The translations under genes were made by a program, and so were the position numbers. The notes under the pieces are model-generated. The model worked only from the letters and a program-made list of their open reading frames with translations. It had not been told where the DNA came from and made no database searches. From contig JAPWDM010000013.1 in NCBI GenBank assembly GCA_035578155.1, positions 8,519,527-8,583,526 on the forward strand: a stretch of 64,000 nt of DNA, given 5' to 3'. This document shows, in pieces, positions 24,773-36,883 of this stretch. The DNA is from Brachynemurus nebulosus (Eukaryota > Arthropoda > Insecta > Neuroptera > Myrmeleontidae). Position 1 is the stretch's first letter. Each line of letters begins with the position of its first letter.

Positions 24773-25706
24773 AGTATTTATGAATAAATGAAGTCTCAAG
24801 ATACATTCAAGGTATGGCCAGTTGCTATTTTGTCAATTTTTAATGCATTTTAAAATGATTGTTATCAAAATGCAATATTGGTAATAAAATATAACTTTTT
24901 GGAGAAAAAACTGCAAAATTTAAAAAAAAAAAATAGGATTTATGGCAATGACAGAATGGCAATGACAGAGTCAACTTTGGCTTTCACTTTCTTACTTGGC
25001 AAATTTTTGATGATACCATTTTTCACTACAATTTAGAAGGGTCACCGATACCGGAAATTAGAGGTACTGACCATAATATACAAACAAATATGTAATCAAT
25101 TCTCCGGCTAATAGTGGATTTATACAAGATCAACTGTTTATCCGTTTCAGGAGAAATCGATAAACAGTTTACGGGGGGATTAGTCAGTCTCAAACGTAGT
25201 TATTTTTTAGTTTTTATTGTCTGATTGAAAAGTATTAGAAACTAATGTTACTTCTGTTACAGTAATTATTTTGAATGTTACAAAAATAGGTGTACAATGT
25301 TGCAATGTCATTTTAAAAACCACCACCACTGATCATTACAACCAAAACATTTGTGACTTAATGTGAAGTCGTTAATGGAACACGAGATACTATGTATAGT
25401 ATGAGTATGTGTTTAAAGACTTATTGTAAGCATATATCTACGTCTATATAATGTATTTATATACTCAGCTCTCCTAATACGGAAAATATAGATAATGACG
25501 TATAATGCTACCTTAATGACATTGTAAATTAAAAATTTCATTTTCAAATAAAACATGCTGTAATTATGTATTTTAATTGTGTATGCATTTAATTATTATC
25601 GATTTTTTTCGGAAAACTGGAGTAAAAAACACAAAATGATTCTAAAGTAATATCAAGTTCAATAATTATGTCATCTAACCATTCTAATCGAAATTTCGTC
25701 AATTTT
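24773..25706. other. AT-rich intergenic DNA
   Basis: No gene or paired-end element seen. Confidence 0.5.
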
Positions 25707-26312
25707 CAGGTCTTTTTTGTGCGATTTTTTAATATAGTTTTTAAAAAAAGTACACGGAGAGAAAATTGCTATAAAAATCACTGTGCTCATACTACAATCG
25801 ACGTGTAACAGGCGAACATATCCAATTTTTGTACGGTAAAAGTATAAAAATTACAATAATATAACTATAATTTTTATAATTTTACCGTAAAAAAGTTGGA
25901 TATGTTCGCCTGTTACACGTCGATTGTAGTATGAGCACAGTAATTTTTATAGGAATTTTCTCTCCGTGTAGTCATTAAAATCCATAATGTAAATCAAAAT
26001 TGAGAGAAAGTAAACTTAAACATTAAATTTTATAACTTTCTTTGATAAAAATACTTCTTAATGGTTTTGAAGCATTTAATCAGTACATTGCATAAGAATA
26101 TAAGTTATTGCATCATTCGATTTTTTTTGTAGATATATTTTTCACAATTTTAATATTATAAAAATGAAATAAAATGTTTCCACGTGTAAATTAATGCTTT
26201 ATCTTGTTTAGAAAAGTGAGGTTTTGAGCGTTTTGAGTTGATATTTTTTAATACATTTTTGTACGATTTTTTTATGCGGTCCCTATTCACCGTATAAAAA
26301 AAGGTTCAGGTG
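25707..26312. mobile_element. Tigger/pogo-like MITE interrupted by a palindromic MITE
   Basis: The left end has CAGGTCTTTTTTGTGCGATT and the right end CCGTATAAAAAAAGGTTCAG then GTG before TA at 26313. The interior matches the copies at 13559 and 39698 (CATTTAATCAGTACATTGCA, AAAATGAAATAAAATGTTTC). The 220 bp palindromic element at 25751-25970 sits inside it, so this copy is older than that insertion. Confidence 0.65.
25751..25970. mobile_element. Long palindromic MITE, copy 1
   Basis: The ends are TACACGGAGAGAAAATT and AATTTTCTCTCCGTGTA. The whole 220 bases form two arms of about 100 bases (including ACAATCGACGTGTAACAGGC and ACATATCCAATTTTT) around a short AT-rich centre, with few mismatches. 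It has no coding capacity. It could fold into a long hairpin RNA if transcribed. Confidence 0.85.
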
Positions 26313-27264
26313 TATGTTGCCAAGAGAACAATTTCTAACATTGTGATTTACATAGGTATATGATCTGCAAAAAACATCTACAAAAGTTCTAGTCTGACAT
26401 CTAGGCGTCTTAAAATTATTTGCCCGAAAAGTTCCCTATATACTGTACATATTATATAATTTCAATGAAAAACTACCTTTTCAGTAAAAGCGCTATAAAA
26501 CCTTAAATAAAAAAACTGACAAAATTTTCAGAACTGAAAAATTCTAAAGTATAAGTTACATCAATTACGTAAGTGCATGATTCTTGCGCAATTAATAGGT
26601 AAAACTATTCATGGCACTATACAAATTCATCGATTATAAAATAGATTCATGAAAAAAAACTGTATATTTTCGACATAATTACATAAATCGTTTTGAAAGG
26701 AAATCAAATCTCTTTAGAAACAAGTTTTCTAATAAAAATTGACAATAAAAGGGTTTCCGTCATAATTTATTTCGTATATCCGGTGACACATTATACATTT
26801 TTAATATAAGTAGCGTATAAGTAGAGATATTAAAGTAATAATCAATCAATCAGTTGTAAATTCTTTCAAAAAAAATGCACTACAGAAATAGTTTTTCAAT
26901 GTAAGTATTAAATTTCATCAAAAAACATTGTGTTATTAGTAGTAAAAAAAAAAAAAAAATTGATATTTTTTACGCTTTAGTAATAATAACAATGAATGAA
27001 TACTTAAATGTTTGGTTTACCTGATTTTAAAAGGTCTCTGTGTTCTGTTAAACTGATTAACCATATATTTTTCGAAAACAGTTACATACATAATTGCCAT
27101 AAACTGAACAAGTAGCTAAGTCAAGTATTAAAATCAAGTTTCAAATATTGTCTTAACAAAAATGAGGCATGTGACGTCATCAGGTATATTCAACCACGTT
27201 TAGACTATTGAAATTCCTAGTTTGATGGACGGAGGTATAAATTTTTCAAATGCTTCTCTTCACT
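26313..27264. other. AT-rich intergenic DNA
   Basis: No gene or paired-end element seen. An A tract lies near 26944-26958. Confidence 0.5.
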
Positions 27265-28200
27265 TTAACCCTAGGATCATACGTACACGTCAAAACGACG
27301 AACGAACTTCTCTACCTGCTCCAATACTACAACTTGTCGGTACTTGCTTGCTGTGAGATTTCTGTTATCTAATTTATTTGTTGTTATAACACATAAGACG
27401 CATTTATTTTGTTTATAGTCATTGTCGTTTTGTTTGTATTGAAATAGTGTCCGTCAAAAGGACGTCGATGTATGATTACGCGATGTTTCTTTTTTAAGAT
27501 TTTGTACTTCACATATAAAAGTTGTCCTAATTTTTCTAAAATTTATTAAAGATATGCATGTTATAATTAATTTATTCAATGATTATGATAATGTGAAAGA
27601 TGATTACAGCTGTTTGACTTATAGAGACGACATAATACTGAAGTTTTATTATATTGATTCGAAAACTAAAGAATGCGTTTCAAGTGACTTAATAAAAGAC
27701 TAACAATTTATTTTGTGGAAAACATTTTAATTTTTATTATCTTTTGGGATCTTATTCGAAAAATTACTAACAAATTTTAGAAAATTTACAAATGTGTCTA
27801 ATGGGGAAATAACTACATATCTATAGGAATATTTATGACTAAGAAATTTCACATTCTGTAAAGTCACACATGTCCACTAACTCATAATAGTTCATAAATT
27901 AATTATTTGAAACACATATTTTATGATACAATTGATGTATTTATCTATTTTTTAATTTTTATAACGAAAATATGCTTTGATAAAAAGACTAAAAAAAATT
28001 AATAAATATTTACATTAAGAAATTCTTCCAAATCCAATTTTTTTTTTTAAATATTTTGTTCGCTTTTGTAGTATTGTTATGTAAAAAAAATGTTTTTTTG
28101 CAAATAAACTCTAAAACTCTCCGTAAAAAGTCCATCCGTCAAAACGACGTCGATGTATGATTAACGTTTCTCGTAGACCAACGTATGATTCTAGGGTTAA
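27265..28200. mobile_element. piggyBac-like MITE, copy B
   Basis: TTAA at 27265-27268, then CCCTAGGATCATACGT (one change from the other copies). ACGTATGATTCTAGGG precedes TTAA at 28197-28200. The interior is nearly identical to copies A and C, including a short frame, MHVIINLFNDYDNVKDD then YRDDIILKF. At 936 bases it is the longest of the three. Confidence 0.85.
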
Positions 28201-29025
28201 TACAACTGAAGCTGTAAAAGTAACCGAAAATAAACTTCTGTATAGTATCAAAGGGTCATTCATAAAAGTTACATGTACAGAGGGGTGGTAGGGTAGTAGT
28301 CTAGCCTGATGAGGAGGGGGCTGAAGATCCGAGCAAACGTGACGTCATGTTTGAAAAAATTTATCTTACAACTGAGATACCTTCCCAAGAAAGCATTCTT
28401 TCAAAGAAAGCCTATAGACCAACAATCTAAAAAAGTTTCATGTCATTTAAAATATAAATAGGTCGAATCAATTTCGAAATCCATACACAATCACATCCGA
28501 GGTTATTCAAATTATTTTTCTTGTATTAAATATTTAATTTATAACCTAGATTTTTATAACAGAACCAAATATTTTTTTATTCATTTCAAAAATATTTTTA
28601 ATGTTAGAATAATTGAAATGGATAAAGTTATTTGAGGTTAATTATTAAAAGGAAATTAAAACTAACAAGGAAACAAAATGTACAAAACAAAAAAATTTGT
28701 TTATAAATTTTTTTGTTGAAAAGTTATTTCTTGTTTTGTTATTAAAAAATAATTATTAATGGTTAATTAAAAACCAAACCAATTTTAAAAGGTAACGTTA
28801 ACTTTTGTTTTAAACAAAACTTCTTTTTCTTATTCATTGCTAGTTTTTTCGAATACTTTAAATAATTCATGAAATCAAAACAAAAATTAAAAGTTTAACA
28901 AAAATTTCTTTTAACATTCAAAGCTTTCTACGTCAGACAAAATATTTTAAAGTTTCTTTTTACGAAATACCTTGCATTTCTTAAAAGAATTTATTTATCT
29001 AACTTAATAAATATATTTAATTATT

Positions 29026-29026
<1 letters not shown>
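28201..29026. other. AT-rich intergenic DNA
   Basis: No gene supported. Very AT-rich from 28500 onward. Confidence 0.5.

Positions 29027-29057
<31 letters not shown>
29027..29057 (+). repeat. Poly(A) run of 31
   Basis: An uninterrupted A tract. It could be the tail of a decayed retrotransposed sequence, but no recognisable retroelement lies upstream. Confidence 0.8.
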
Positions 29058-29060
<3 letters not shown>

Positions 29061-29286
29061 CCCTTCAAGCAAAATGAAATAATTTTACAAAAAAGGCTAA
29101 TGACATCAATTTAATCAAAATCATAGGTACTACAGTTTGAACGGCAATAAACTCAAAAAACTCAAACTTATGTTTTTTTTTTTTTTTTTTTGATGATAAA
29201 TGAATATCAAATTAAAAAACCGAAGGGCGCTACCACTTTTATTCTTCATTTTGATGTAAATCATTAATTTACATTTGTATTTTTTT

Positions 29287-30525
29287 GGTGCTACTATAGT
29301 ATGTGGTCGATCCGCTCATCCTGCGGTCAATCCTATTCATCTCAGAAATGTTTTTCAAACAGACAATTGTCTACTTTTAATTATTTCAATATAATATACG
29401 GTAGCGCTTCAGTAAAGTTGACATCAGTTTTGTTAAGTGACGTCACTTTTTTCTCACTAAAGTTAAGAGGATTTTATAGAAATAGAAAGAAACAATATTA
29501 TTACATTACACATTTTTAAGACAAAGACATTGTAAATTCTATAAAACCTGTGACTGTAGTAAAAAAGAAACAATTATATATAGTATGATTTAAAGAAATT
29601 CGTTTGGATATCATAAGAGTATTCAAATTTAAACTTTTCTCTGTTGAATTTTAGAACTTCGTTCGTAGCTTAAAGTTCATAAATGTTACTAATTATCTTT
29701 ATTTAAAGTGAAATTCGAACAATATTACAAAAACAAAGGGAAATAATATTAGTTACAGATTTTTCATGACATAACTAAGATTGGTTATGAGCTGAACTAT
29801 AAAGTCATAAATTATAAAGTATTAAAACATAAAAACGTAAACAAATCAGTAGTGTTTTTTAATATAAATATTTCTCTATGCAAAAAGAATTCTAGAATGT
29901 TGAATTCTAGAATTTTGAAAATTTTTTTCAGATAGGTATATATGCAAAGCGAGCGATTTGATTGAAAGCTAATTACTCAATTCAGTTATTTACTTAATAT
30001 AATAAATAAACTGAAATAATAAAATAATACCAAAGTACTTGAATACCAGGTACTTATTAACCAGTTCGGAGAATCGATTTTTTTAGTTTATAATTTTATT
30101 ACATTTAATAAACATAAATTTAGATATGTGAAGTTCTACCTATAGTGGAACCTCCGTTAACCGGACATCATTTTCACGCCAAAAATTTTTAAATCAAGTA
30201 CTCCGAAATTCTACACAAAGTCAGTTATTTATAGTTCACCCCCTTCGTTCACTAAAGGATTTAAAATTAGCCAGTCCCATATTTCAATGGTAATTTTCGC
30301 GTGAAATGCGGTAAATGAAATCCGGTTAAGAGGGGTTCCGCTGTACTTGTTGTCATTTTTATTATAAAATTTTATTAATTAACCATATCAGTCACAACTT
30401 GATACTGCAATTTTTTAAGTCTGACTTATGTATACAATTTATTTATTTGTGAGATTATATAGTATTAATTCTTTTTTTGGTTTTCCAAACGAAATAGATG
30501 GTCGACCGTGTACTATAGTAGCACC
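29287..30525. mobile_element. DNA transposon remnant with 26 bp inverted ends
   Basis: GGTGCTACTATAGTATGTGG then TCGATC at 29287 is mirrored at 30500-30525 (GGTGCTACTATAGTACACGG then TCGACC on the minus strand). It is 1239 bases long and contains the TA-flanked MITE at 30143-30343 as a later insertion. No transposase frame was recognised, and the target duplication is unclear, so the superfamily is not assigned. Confidence 0.6.
30143..30343. mobile_element. Small Tigger/pogo-like MITE
   Basis: Left end TAGTGGAACCTCCGTTAACC then GGA, right end on the minus strand CAGCGGAACCCCTCTTAACC then GGA. TA flanks both sides (30141-30142 and 30344-30345). About 200 bases, non-coding. The end motif with GGAACCYC and AACCGG is typical of pogo/Tigger relatives. 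Confidence 0.75.
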
Positions 30526-31009
30526 ATATGTATATTCTTTTACAACACACGTGATATATAAACGATTCATTTGACTCCTAAATACATTTCAATGATATTT
30601 TTATACGATGTACGAAGTTTTCTACATATACGCTGAAGTAGATTGTACAGTTAGTATAGGTACTAATATCTGAGACTTTAACTTTTACAAACTTAATTGT
30701 TACTTAATATCGTCGGGGTCTGAACTCGGTGTGTGAGCCACCGTTGCACGTTCGTTGTGAGCGAACTTCATTTTGAACGATTCAGTCAATTAAAATGAAT
30801 AATGTGTTCTCGTTAAATTTGAAAACGATTTAAATATATCATATGATTATGCATATAACAGTTACGTTGTAAATAAATGTTTAAGCAAGACATATTACTA
30901 CATTAGAGTGCGTTAAAGGTGCATTCAATAATTATACAAGTGCAAATATTTAACCGAAATTTTGAAGATATATTTAATTTTGGATTTTTTTAAAAATTGT
31001 TTGATATAA
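30526..31009. other. AT-rich intergenic DNA
   Basis: No gene seen. A short less AT-rich stretch at 30712-30775 has no clear coding signal. Confidence 0.4.
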
Positions 31010-31112
31010 AAGTTTATAGGTCCATTTTTGGAATCAGTCACTTGGTACGACCACATGTAATTCAGAAAAATATCGGGGCTTTCTTAAGCGTTACAGAAAG
31101 GTTTAATAGTTA

Positions 31113-31765
31113 TTTGTGTATTAAGAGCGCAAAATGGTGGTTTGCCGCTCGATTGAGAATGTTGACGCGCGACGCCGCCAGGCGGAGCGCGTTAATCTCA
31201 TGAGAGCGGCAAGTCATTTTGTGCTCGAATTACACACAAAATTTTTTCTACAATCTTATAAAATTTTTTTTTTTATTTAAAAGATACTTGAAAAAATAAT
31301 AATGGACGTTAATATTTACTTTAATATTATAATTTTTGCAGGTTCCGAAATATATGGAGGTGTACCTACTTGAGAAATCAGTGTCACTATTACATATTTC
31401 CATCATATATGTACATATTTTTTTAAATATTTTATTCTATTTATTTATTAATTATAGTTATTTATTATTTTTAATTAATATTTTGCAGTTATTTTGAAAT
31501 TTAATAAAATTAATATTTCACTTGATATTACGATTAACATAATAATTTTAGAATCTGTTTATTTATTTGTTACCATAGAAAATATAAACAACGCCTACCC
31601 GATTTGTAATTAAATATACGTTGAGTGAGCGACAAAGTATTATTTTTCCGCTTTAAAGCGCAAAGTAGTAGTTTGTTGCTCAGCAACGAGAGTCTTCGGC
31701 AAATAGATATTTTGCGCTCTCTTCACAGAGCGCAAAAGCCTTCTTTCCACTAAGATTGTAGAAAA
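31113..31765. mobile_element. Insertion in the satellite with GC-rich inverted arms
   Basis: The sequence joins a satellite unit broken at TTTAATAGTTAT to its continuation at GCAGTTATTTAAT. It holds an inverted pair at 31114-31150 (AAGAGCGCAAAATGGTGG then TTTGCCGCTC) and 31202-31238 (GAGCGGCAAG then TCATTTTGTGCTC). A related motif (AAAGCGCAAAGTAGTAGTTT) appears at about 31656, with TTTTGCGCTC near 31710. No coding frame; class unknown. Confidence 0.45.
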
Positions 31766-32391
31766 AAGCAGTTATTTAATATTAGATAGAATTCTTGTGG
31801 TTTGGAATCATTTCCACTATTAACTGGAATAACATTAGGTCGTATAATACGAAATGTCGTTTTCCGACCACTTCGTCTAACATGTGATTCAGAAAAATAT
31901 CGAACTTTTTTTAAGGATTCGGGAAATGTTTAAAAGCAATTCTATAATTTTAAATAAAATTATTGTAGCCTGAAATCGTTCCGCTATTAGTTGCAATAAC
32001 ATTAGGTTATGTAGTATGAAATTTCGTTTTCGGACCACTTCGTCTCACTTGTATAGGTAATTCAAGAAAATATCAATACTTTCTTAAGTATTCAAGAAAT
32101 GTTTAAAAGCAATTCTGTAACTTTAAATAAAATTCTTGTAGCCTGGAATCATTTCCACCATCAAGTGGAATAACATTATGTCGTGTAATATGAAATGTCG
32201 TTTTCCGACCACTTTTTCTACCTTGTAATTCAGAAAAATATCGGGGATTTCTTAAGCGTTACAGAAAGTTTTAAAAGCAGTTATTTAATATTAGATAGAA
32301 TTCTTGTAGTTTGGAATCATTTCCACTATTAACTGGAATAATTTTAGGTCATGTAATATGAAATGTCGTTTCTCGACCACTTGGTCTACTA

Positions 32392-32937
32392 CACACACCG
32401 GCATACAAAATATCTGTAAAATTAAAACCAACAATTTAATTTCAAGAAAATATTAATCTTATTTAAATATTCACTTAAAATTACATGTTCACAAGTCGAT
32501 ATACCTTCGGTAGCAAAAACAAGTAACCATATAATATGGCAAATTTTTGGAATCTTATGTCGTCTAAGAATAATTTAAGTTTAAGATTAAACAAATAGAA
32601 AATTAAACACAGCATTTTAATACCGCCTGGTTCCTCCCGTGCTCTTATCAAAGCTTCCATTTGTCTTTCTATACTCAGAATGATGTCATCTATAGTCTCC
32701 TGGGACAGTCTTTGCCATTCGTCAATTACGGCAGTTTGAAGCTCGACCATATTGAGAAGAAGCGGCATTTGAATTCGAAAGTGACAGACCTCTTAAAAAG
32801 ATTTGTATCAATAATAAATAAAAGCAATTTTATGGAAAGTCAATTGATTCATTATATGAAAAAAAAAAACAGCCAACTTTGTTTAACAAATAGGCTTTTA
32901 TATTTTTTTTATGTTCCGCTAATTATGCCGGTGTGTG
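32392..32937 (-). mobile_element. Tc1-like transposon remnant
   Basis: CACACACCGGCATA at 32392 and TATGCCGGTGTGTG ending at 32937 are perfect 14 bp inverted ends. TA flanks both sides (32390-32391 and 32938-32939). The satellite unit continues directly across the insertion. The interior keeps the C-terminal end of a transposase on the minus strand. At 546 bases it is a strongly deleted copy of an element normally about 1.6 kb. Confidence 0.85.
32616..32768 (-). pseudogene. Tc1-type transposase C-terminal fragment
   Basis: The frame reads NMVELQTAVIDEWQRLSQ, then ETIDDIILSIERQMEALIRA. This matches the end of Tc1/mariner DDE transposases, where an EEW-x-x-I/L segment precedes L-x-x-S-M-x-x-R. 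The catalytic residues lie upstream in an intact protein and are absent here. After about 50 residues the similarity stops. Confidence 0.75.
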
Positions 32938-33265
32938 TATGTTATTGAGATAAATATCGACACTTTTTAAGTATTAGAAAAATGTTTAAAAGAAATTAGT
33001 TAACTTTAAATAGAGTTCTTGTAGCCTGGAAATAGTTCCACCCATTAACTGGTATAACATTAGCTCATGTAATATGAAATGTCGTTTTCCGACCACTTGG
33101 TCTACCATGTATTTCAGACAAATATCGACACTTTCTTAAGCACTAGAGAAATGTTTAAAAACAAACCTTTAATTTTCAATACAATTCTTGTAACCAGGAA
33201 TCGTTTTCGCCACTAATTGGAATAGCATTAGGTCGTGTAATATGAAATGTCGTTTTCCGACCACT

Positions 33266-33994
33266 TGTGATTTTTTGTTCTGTCGATGACGTAAAAGTAC
33301 TAATCTAATCCACAATGCGTCAAATTTGAGTTACCTTTACAAAGAATTCTAAAACGAATGTTATTGTTCTATATCATTGAAATAGAATATACAAAACTTT
33401 CACAGCATCTTTAATATTTCAATCACAACGTAATTGTGGTTTCTAACGAATTCGATAAGCGAATATAATAAGTATCTAATAGCGAATTTTCGAATATAAA
33501 CCTTTCCATTATAAGCATTTATCCGAATTATATTATCATCTATATCGACGATATAGACTCAATTGGGAAATGGATAGAATATTTTAACAATAATTCAAAA
33601 TAATACGAGAACAAAACTTTTACTCAAATCAAAATTTTCAAATAAATCAAATTCCTTAGGTATATACCTATACAATAAAAATAAATTATATTATGAAAAT
33701 AGTATAATATTATCCAACCGTAATTTTCATTATTAATAGAGAATCTGTTAATAAAATTTAACGTTGAATATGTAGTTAATATTCAAAGTTTTGTAAAAGT
33801 TTTCAGTATAAATTTTAATTATTATTATTATAAACATATTATTGAATCGTATGCATGGGATACTCGTTTTAAAACAGAAGGGTCAGGTTATTTGCTAACG
33901 TATAAATATCTGTATAATGTTTTATAATATATCAGGCGTTTCCAAGTTTTGCGTCGATGGGCCTAAATAAAAGTATGTAATGTAATAGTATTAA
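33266..33994. other. AT-rich intergenic DNA
   Basis: No gene or paired-end element seen. Confidence 0.5.
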
Positions 33995-34361
33995 AATAAA
34001 TACCCCTGTCGCAGCATCCTGCATAACATAGCGAATTTTCGTTTATAAAAATTAGTTTTTCTCGAAAACTAGTTGACATAGAATAATAGTTTAAAGACCT
34101 TTTTTATGTAATTTTTTCTCCTCTTCTAAATGGTGTGAAAAAATTTCGCAACAATTTTTGAATAAGTGGAAATTTTGGCAAAAAACTAATTTTTTGCAAG
34201 AACAAAAACCATGTTCCCGGCATCCAACGTGTCTGGCTGACGGACTCATTCAAGGGTTTGGGACTTCGAATGTTTTCACCAAATTTCGTAAAAATTGAAT
34301 CCTTCGTTCGAGAGTTCGATAGCGCGGACATACACATACACGCACACACATACACACATAC

Positions 34362-34443
<82 letters not shown>

Positions 34444-34570
34444 TTAGTGAATATTATTTTCGGTTTCTATAGGGACCCCAAAACAAATTTCTGCCATAGT
34501 CCCGGGCTCAAGTCGCGTCATGACAATGGCTGTAATAGCTAAATTCCATTCTGGAAATTCGCTAATAAAA
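33995..34570 (-). repeat. (TA)n-associated repeat family, full minus-strand copy
   Basis: It begins AATACCCCTGTCGCAGCATC, passes CGTGTCTGGCTGACGG and CGTTCGAGAGTTCGATAGCG, a CA/TA tract, then CGGTTTCTATAGGGACC and CCCGGGCTCAAGTCGCGTCA, and ends CATTCTGGAAATTCGCTAAT. It is a good match to 18265-18815 inverted. Confidence 0.7.
34328..34439. repeat. (CA/TACA)n then (TA)n microsatellite
   Basis: ACATACACATACACGCAC at the left passes into CATA repeats and then about 32 TA units from about 34375. It sits at the same place in the repeat family as the pure (TA)n at 18393. Confidence 0.9.
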
Positions 34571-35868
34571 ATTAATAAAAATATTCGATACAGTAAACTT
34601 CCGGTTATCCGAGCCTCCGGATTATCCGAAGTGATCTAAGGCCCGTTTTCTTTTTTTTTTACCGTCGCTTGGCTAAAGTTTTCGTAACTCTTGGGATAAA
34701 GTGCATATAAGAACACTTTTTTTCTTGGTCTCAGTAGTAGGAACCATATAAACATTGACGTTCAAAATTTTGCAAACGAGGCTTAATAATGAAAAGTGGT
34801 TAAAAGAATCTCAACTTCATTTTAAGAGATCTTTCTAATGATATCCTACGCGATAGAGTATACGAAATTATTTTTAGAATTATTTACGAAAAATCAAGAA
34901 TTTTGTCCATTTTCCACTATTTCTTCCAGGATGCTTTTTAATACCGAAACATACCTTTTTTGAATTTTCAGAAATTTACTTGTCTGTATTTCCGAAAGTT
35001 ACCAACACAGTTAAGCCGAAATATTTTTAACCGCGTAGTTAGCAAGTGCTTAGGTCACAATTTTTTTTAGTTCTTTTTCATCGACTGTGTCCTTTAAAAA
35101 TTACAGAGGCGAGGACAATTTTACGAGCGTTTTTTAATGGTATTTCACACGATGTGATACCTAAAAAAGTAAATTTTCATCCCCACCTTCCAATATAGGC
35201 AAGTAGGTACTTCAAAAAGTGAAGAAAAAATTTTTTTGCTACCAGTTACTTGATATCTTAACCTGTTTTATGCGACGCATAGACTAAAAGATGTAAGCCG
35301 AGAAAAATAAAGTACCTACTGGAAAAGAACTCTTCAGTACCTATATTGGTAGGGTACTGGAAAAGAACTCCTCAGTAGGTACCTATGTTTCCCCTGAAAA
35401 TTTTTTTCTTTTGATATTCACAAAGATAAATAAACAAAGGAATTGACCAATTTAAAAAATGAATTGAATTAGTGTTATTTATTAAGGAATATTATGTTCC
35501 AGATTTCATAAGAAAAAACCATAATGAATTATGTCCGATATATGAGCCAAAGTCAAGGTAGGCCACCAATGCAGTATCTAATGAAATCATATAAGTATTA
35601 TTTTGAATGAATAAAAATTGAAACACTCGTAAATCAATTAGCTATTAATTAGTTTATTTCTCGCTATTTGATTCTAATATTATAATTTTAGTGCGGCTAT
35701 AATTTGTTACATTAATAACAACCCTGGTACCTATGTACATAATAATCAATGTTATCAATTAATATTTACGCGGTTTATGACTTCCCGTTTCTATTTTCCT
35801 ATACCTACGATTTATTATCAAAAATTGCATAAATAATAAATTAAGGTACAGTATACGGTAAAAAAATA
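34571..35868. other. Intergenic DNA with a solo Tigger-like end
   Basis: ACAGTAAACTTCCGGTTATC at about 34590, followed by CGGATTATCCGAAG, looks like one end of a pogo/Tigger-type element, but no partner end was found. The rest has no feature. Confidence 0.4.
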
Positions 35869-36339
35869 CATCGGTCCCTCAACTTACGCGGACTTTTATA
35901 GCGATGTGTTAAATTTTCGAATTGCTTCTAAATTCGGTCTATCATAAAGTGTACCTGTTTTTTAGTTTTTACTATGTTTGTTTATATAAATGATACTTTA
36001 CGTTATCGAAAAATTGTATCGTAAATATCTCCTAAACGGTGTGTCGTAGCTCAAAAATAACGAAGCGTTTAAAGGCTTAAGCGAAGCAAATTGTGGGTAT
36101 TCCGAATATATTGAGACTATCAAAACCTACTTTTCGTTATCGAAAATTATCGATAGGTATCGAAAATAAGGATATTTTTAAAACTTTAATATGTAAATTT
36201 CTACATATTCAGTATATTTTAGTAGCTTTTATTTCCAGTATTTTTCCTTTTATAATGACGGATTCAATTTACGTGAGTTTTTATACGCGTAAATTGAATT
36301 CCCGTGGAACGGATATTCGCGTAAATCGAGGGACCAATG
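35869..36339. mobile_element. Tigger-like MITE with CAT(C/T)GGTCCCTC ends
   Basis: CATCGGTCCCTCAACTTACG then CG starts at 35869. On the minus strand CATTGGTCCCTCGATTTACG then CG starts at 36339. TA flanks both ends (35867-35868 and 36340-36341). The 471-base interior is non-coding. Confidence 0.75.
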
Positions 36340-36748
36340 TATTCGAACAAAATATTTTTTTGTTTCCTATCAATTTTTTTTATTAGAAGGTAATTTTTTC
36401 GTTCACTATAGATTTCGTAATCTTAATTTGACCAATAATTCACTATTTACAACTTCCCATTTCGAAAATTTTTTTCCAATTATAATTGCAATTTCGTTGT
36501 GACCAATCGTCATATGTCCAAAAAAAAAAAAATTAAATTATTCCTGTATCATAAGAACACGTAATATATTATGTGGAGCCTATTTTCAAGAACCGGTTAG
36601 TTCAGAATATTAATTGGTACCGATATTTTGTGTCAAGTTGGACGTCACGAGAGGATTCAGATGCGCTATTAGGGAAGATTTAAAAGCAAAGGTAAATAAA
36701 ACGTTAGAAATGAACCTTCCTTTTTTTTGAAGTCGGCTAAAAATCTGT
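36340..36748. other. AT-rich intergenic DNA
   Basis: No gene seen. The last 150 bases adjoin the hammerhead-bearing palindrome and may belong to the same element. Confidence 0.4.
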
Positions 36749-36761
36749 GTCATCGGAATAT

Positions 36762-36802
36762 GCCCGACATGTTTCGACCGATTTTTGGTCATCCTCAGGG
36801 GC
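36762..36802 (-). ncRNA. Hammerhead-ribozyme-like motif, minus strand
   Basis: The mirror of the motif at 36884-36924. On the minus strand it reads GCCC, CTGAGGA, T, GACC, loop AAAAATC, GGTC, GAAAC, ATGTC, GGGC. The stems are kept while loop bases and the variable N of CUGANGA differ from the other arm, a pattern expected if structure was conserved before the copies diverged. Confidence 0.5.
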
Positions 36803-36883
36803 GAGAATAGCAATCAAAAATTCAAAAGACATTCAACATTTGTTGTTTGTTTTTTGTTCTTTGAATTTCTGATTGCTATTCTT

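Larger units (their letters stand above)
31010..33265. repeat. Satellite-like array, about 170 bp units, with two insertions
   Basis: Units share TTCTTGTAGCCTGGAATC, AACTGGAATAACATTAGGTC, TGAAATGTCGTTTTCCGACC, ACCACTTGGTCTACC and AAGAAAAATATCGG-like blocks. Unit starts lie near 31790, 31963, 32130, 32302, 33017 and 33184, with a partial unit at 31010-31112. The array is broken by about 31113-31765 and by a Tc1-like element at 32392-32937. Units differ by many substitutions, so the array is not recent. Confidence 0.8.
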
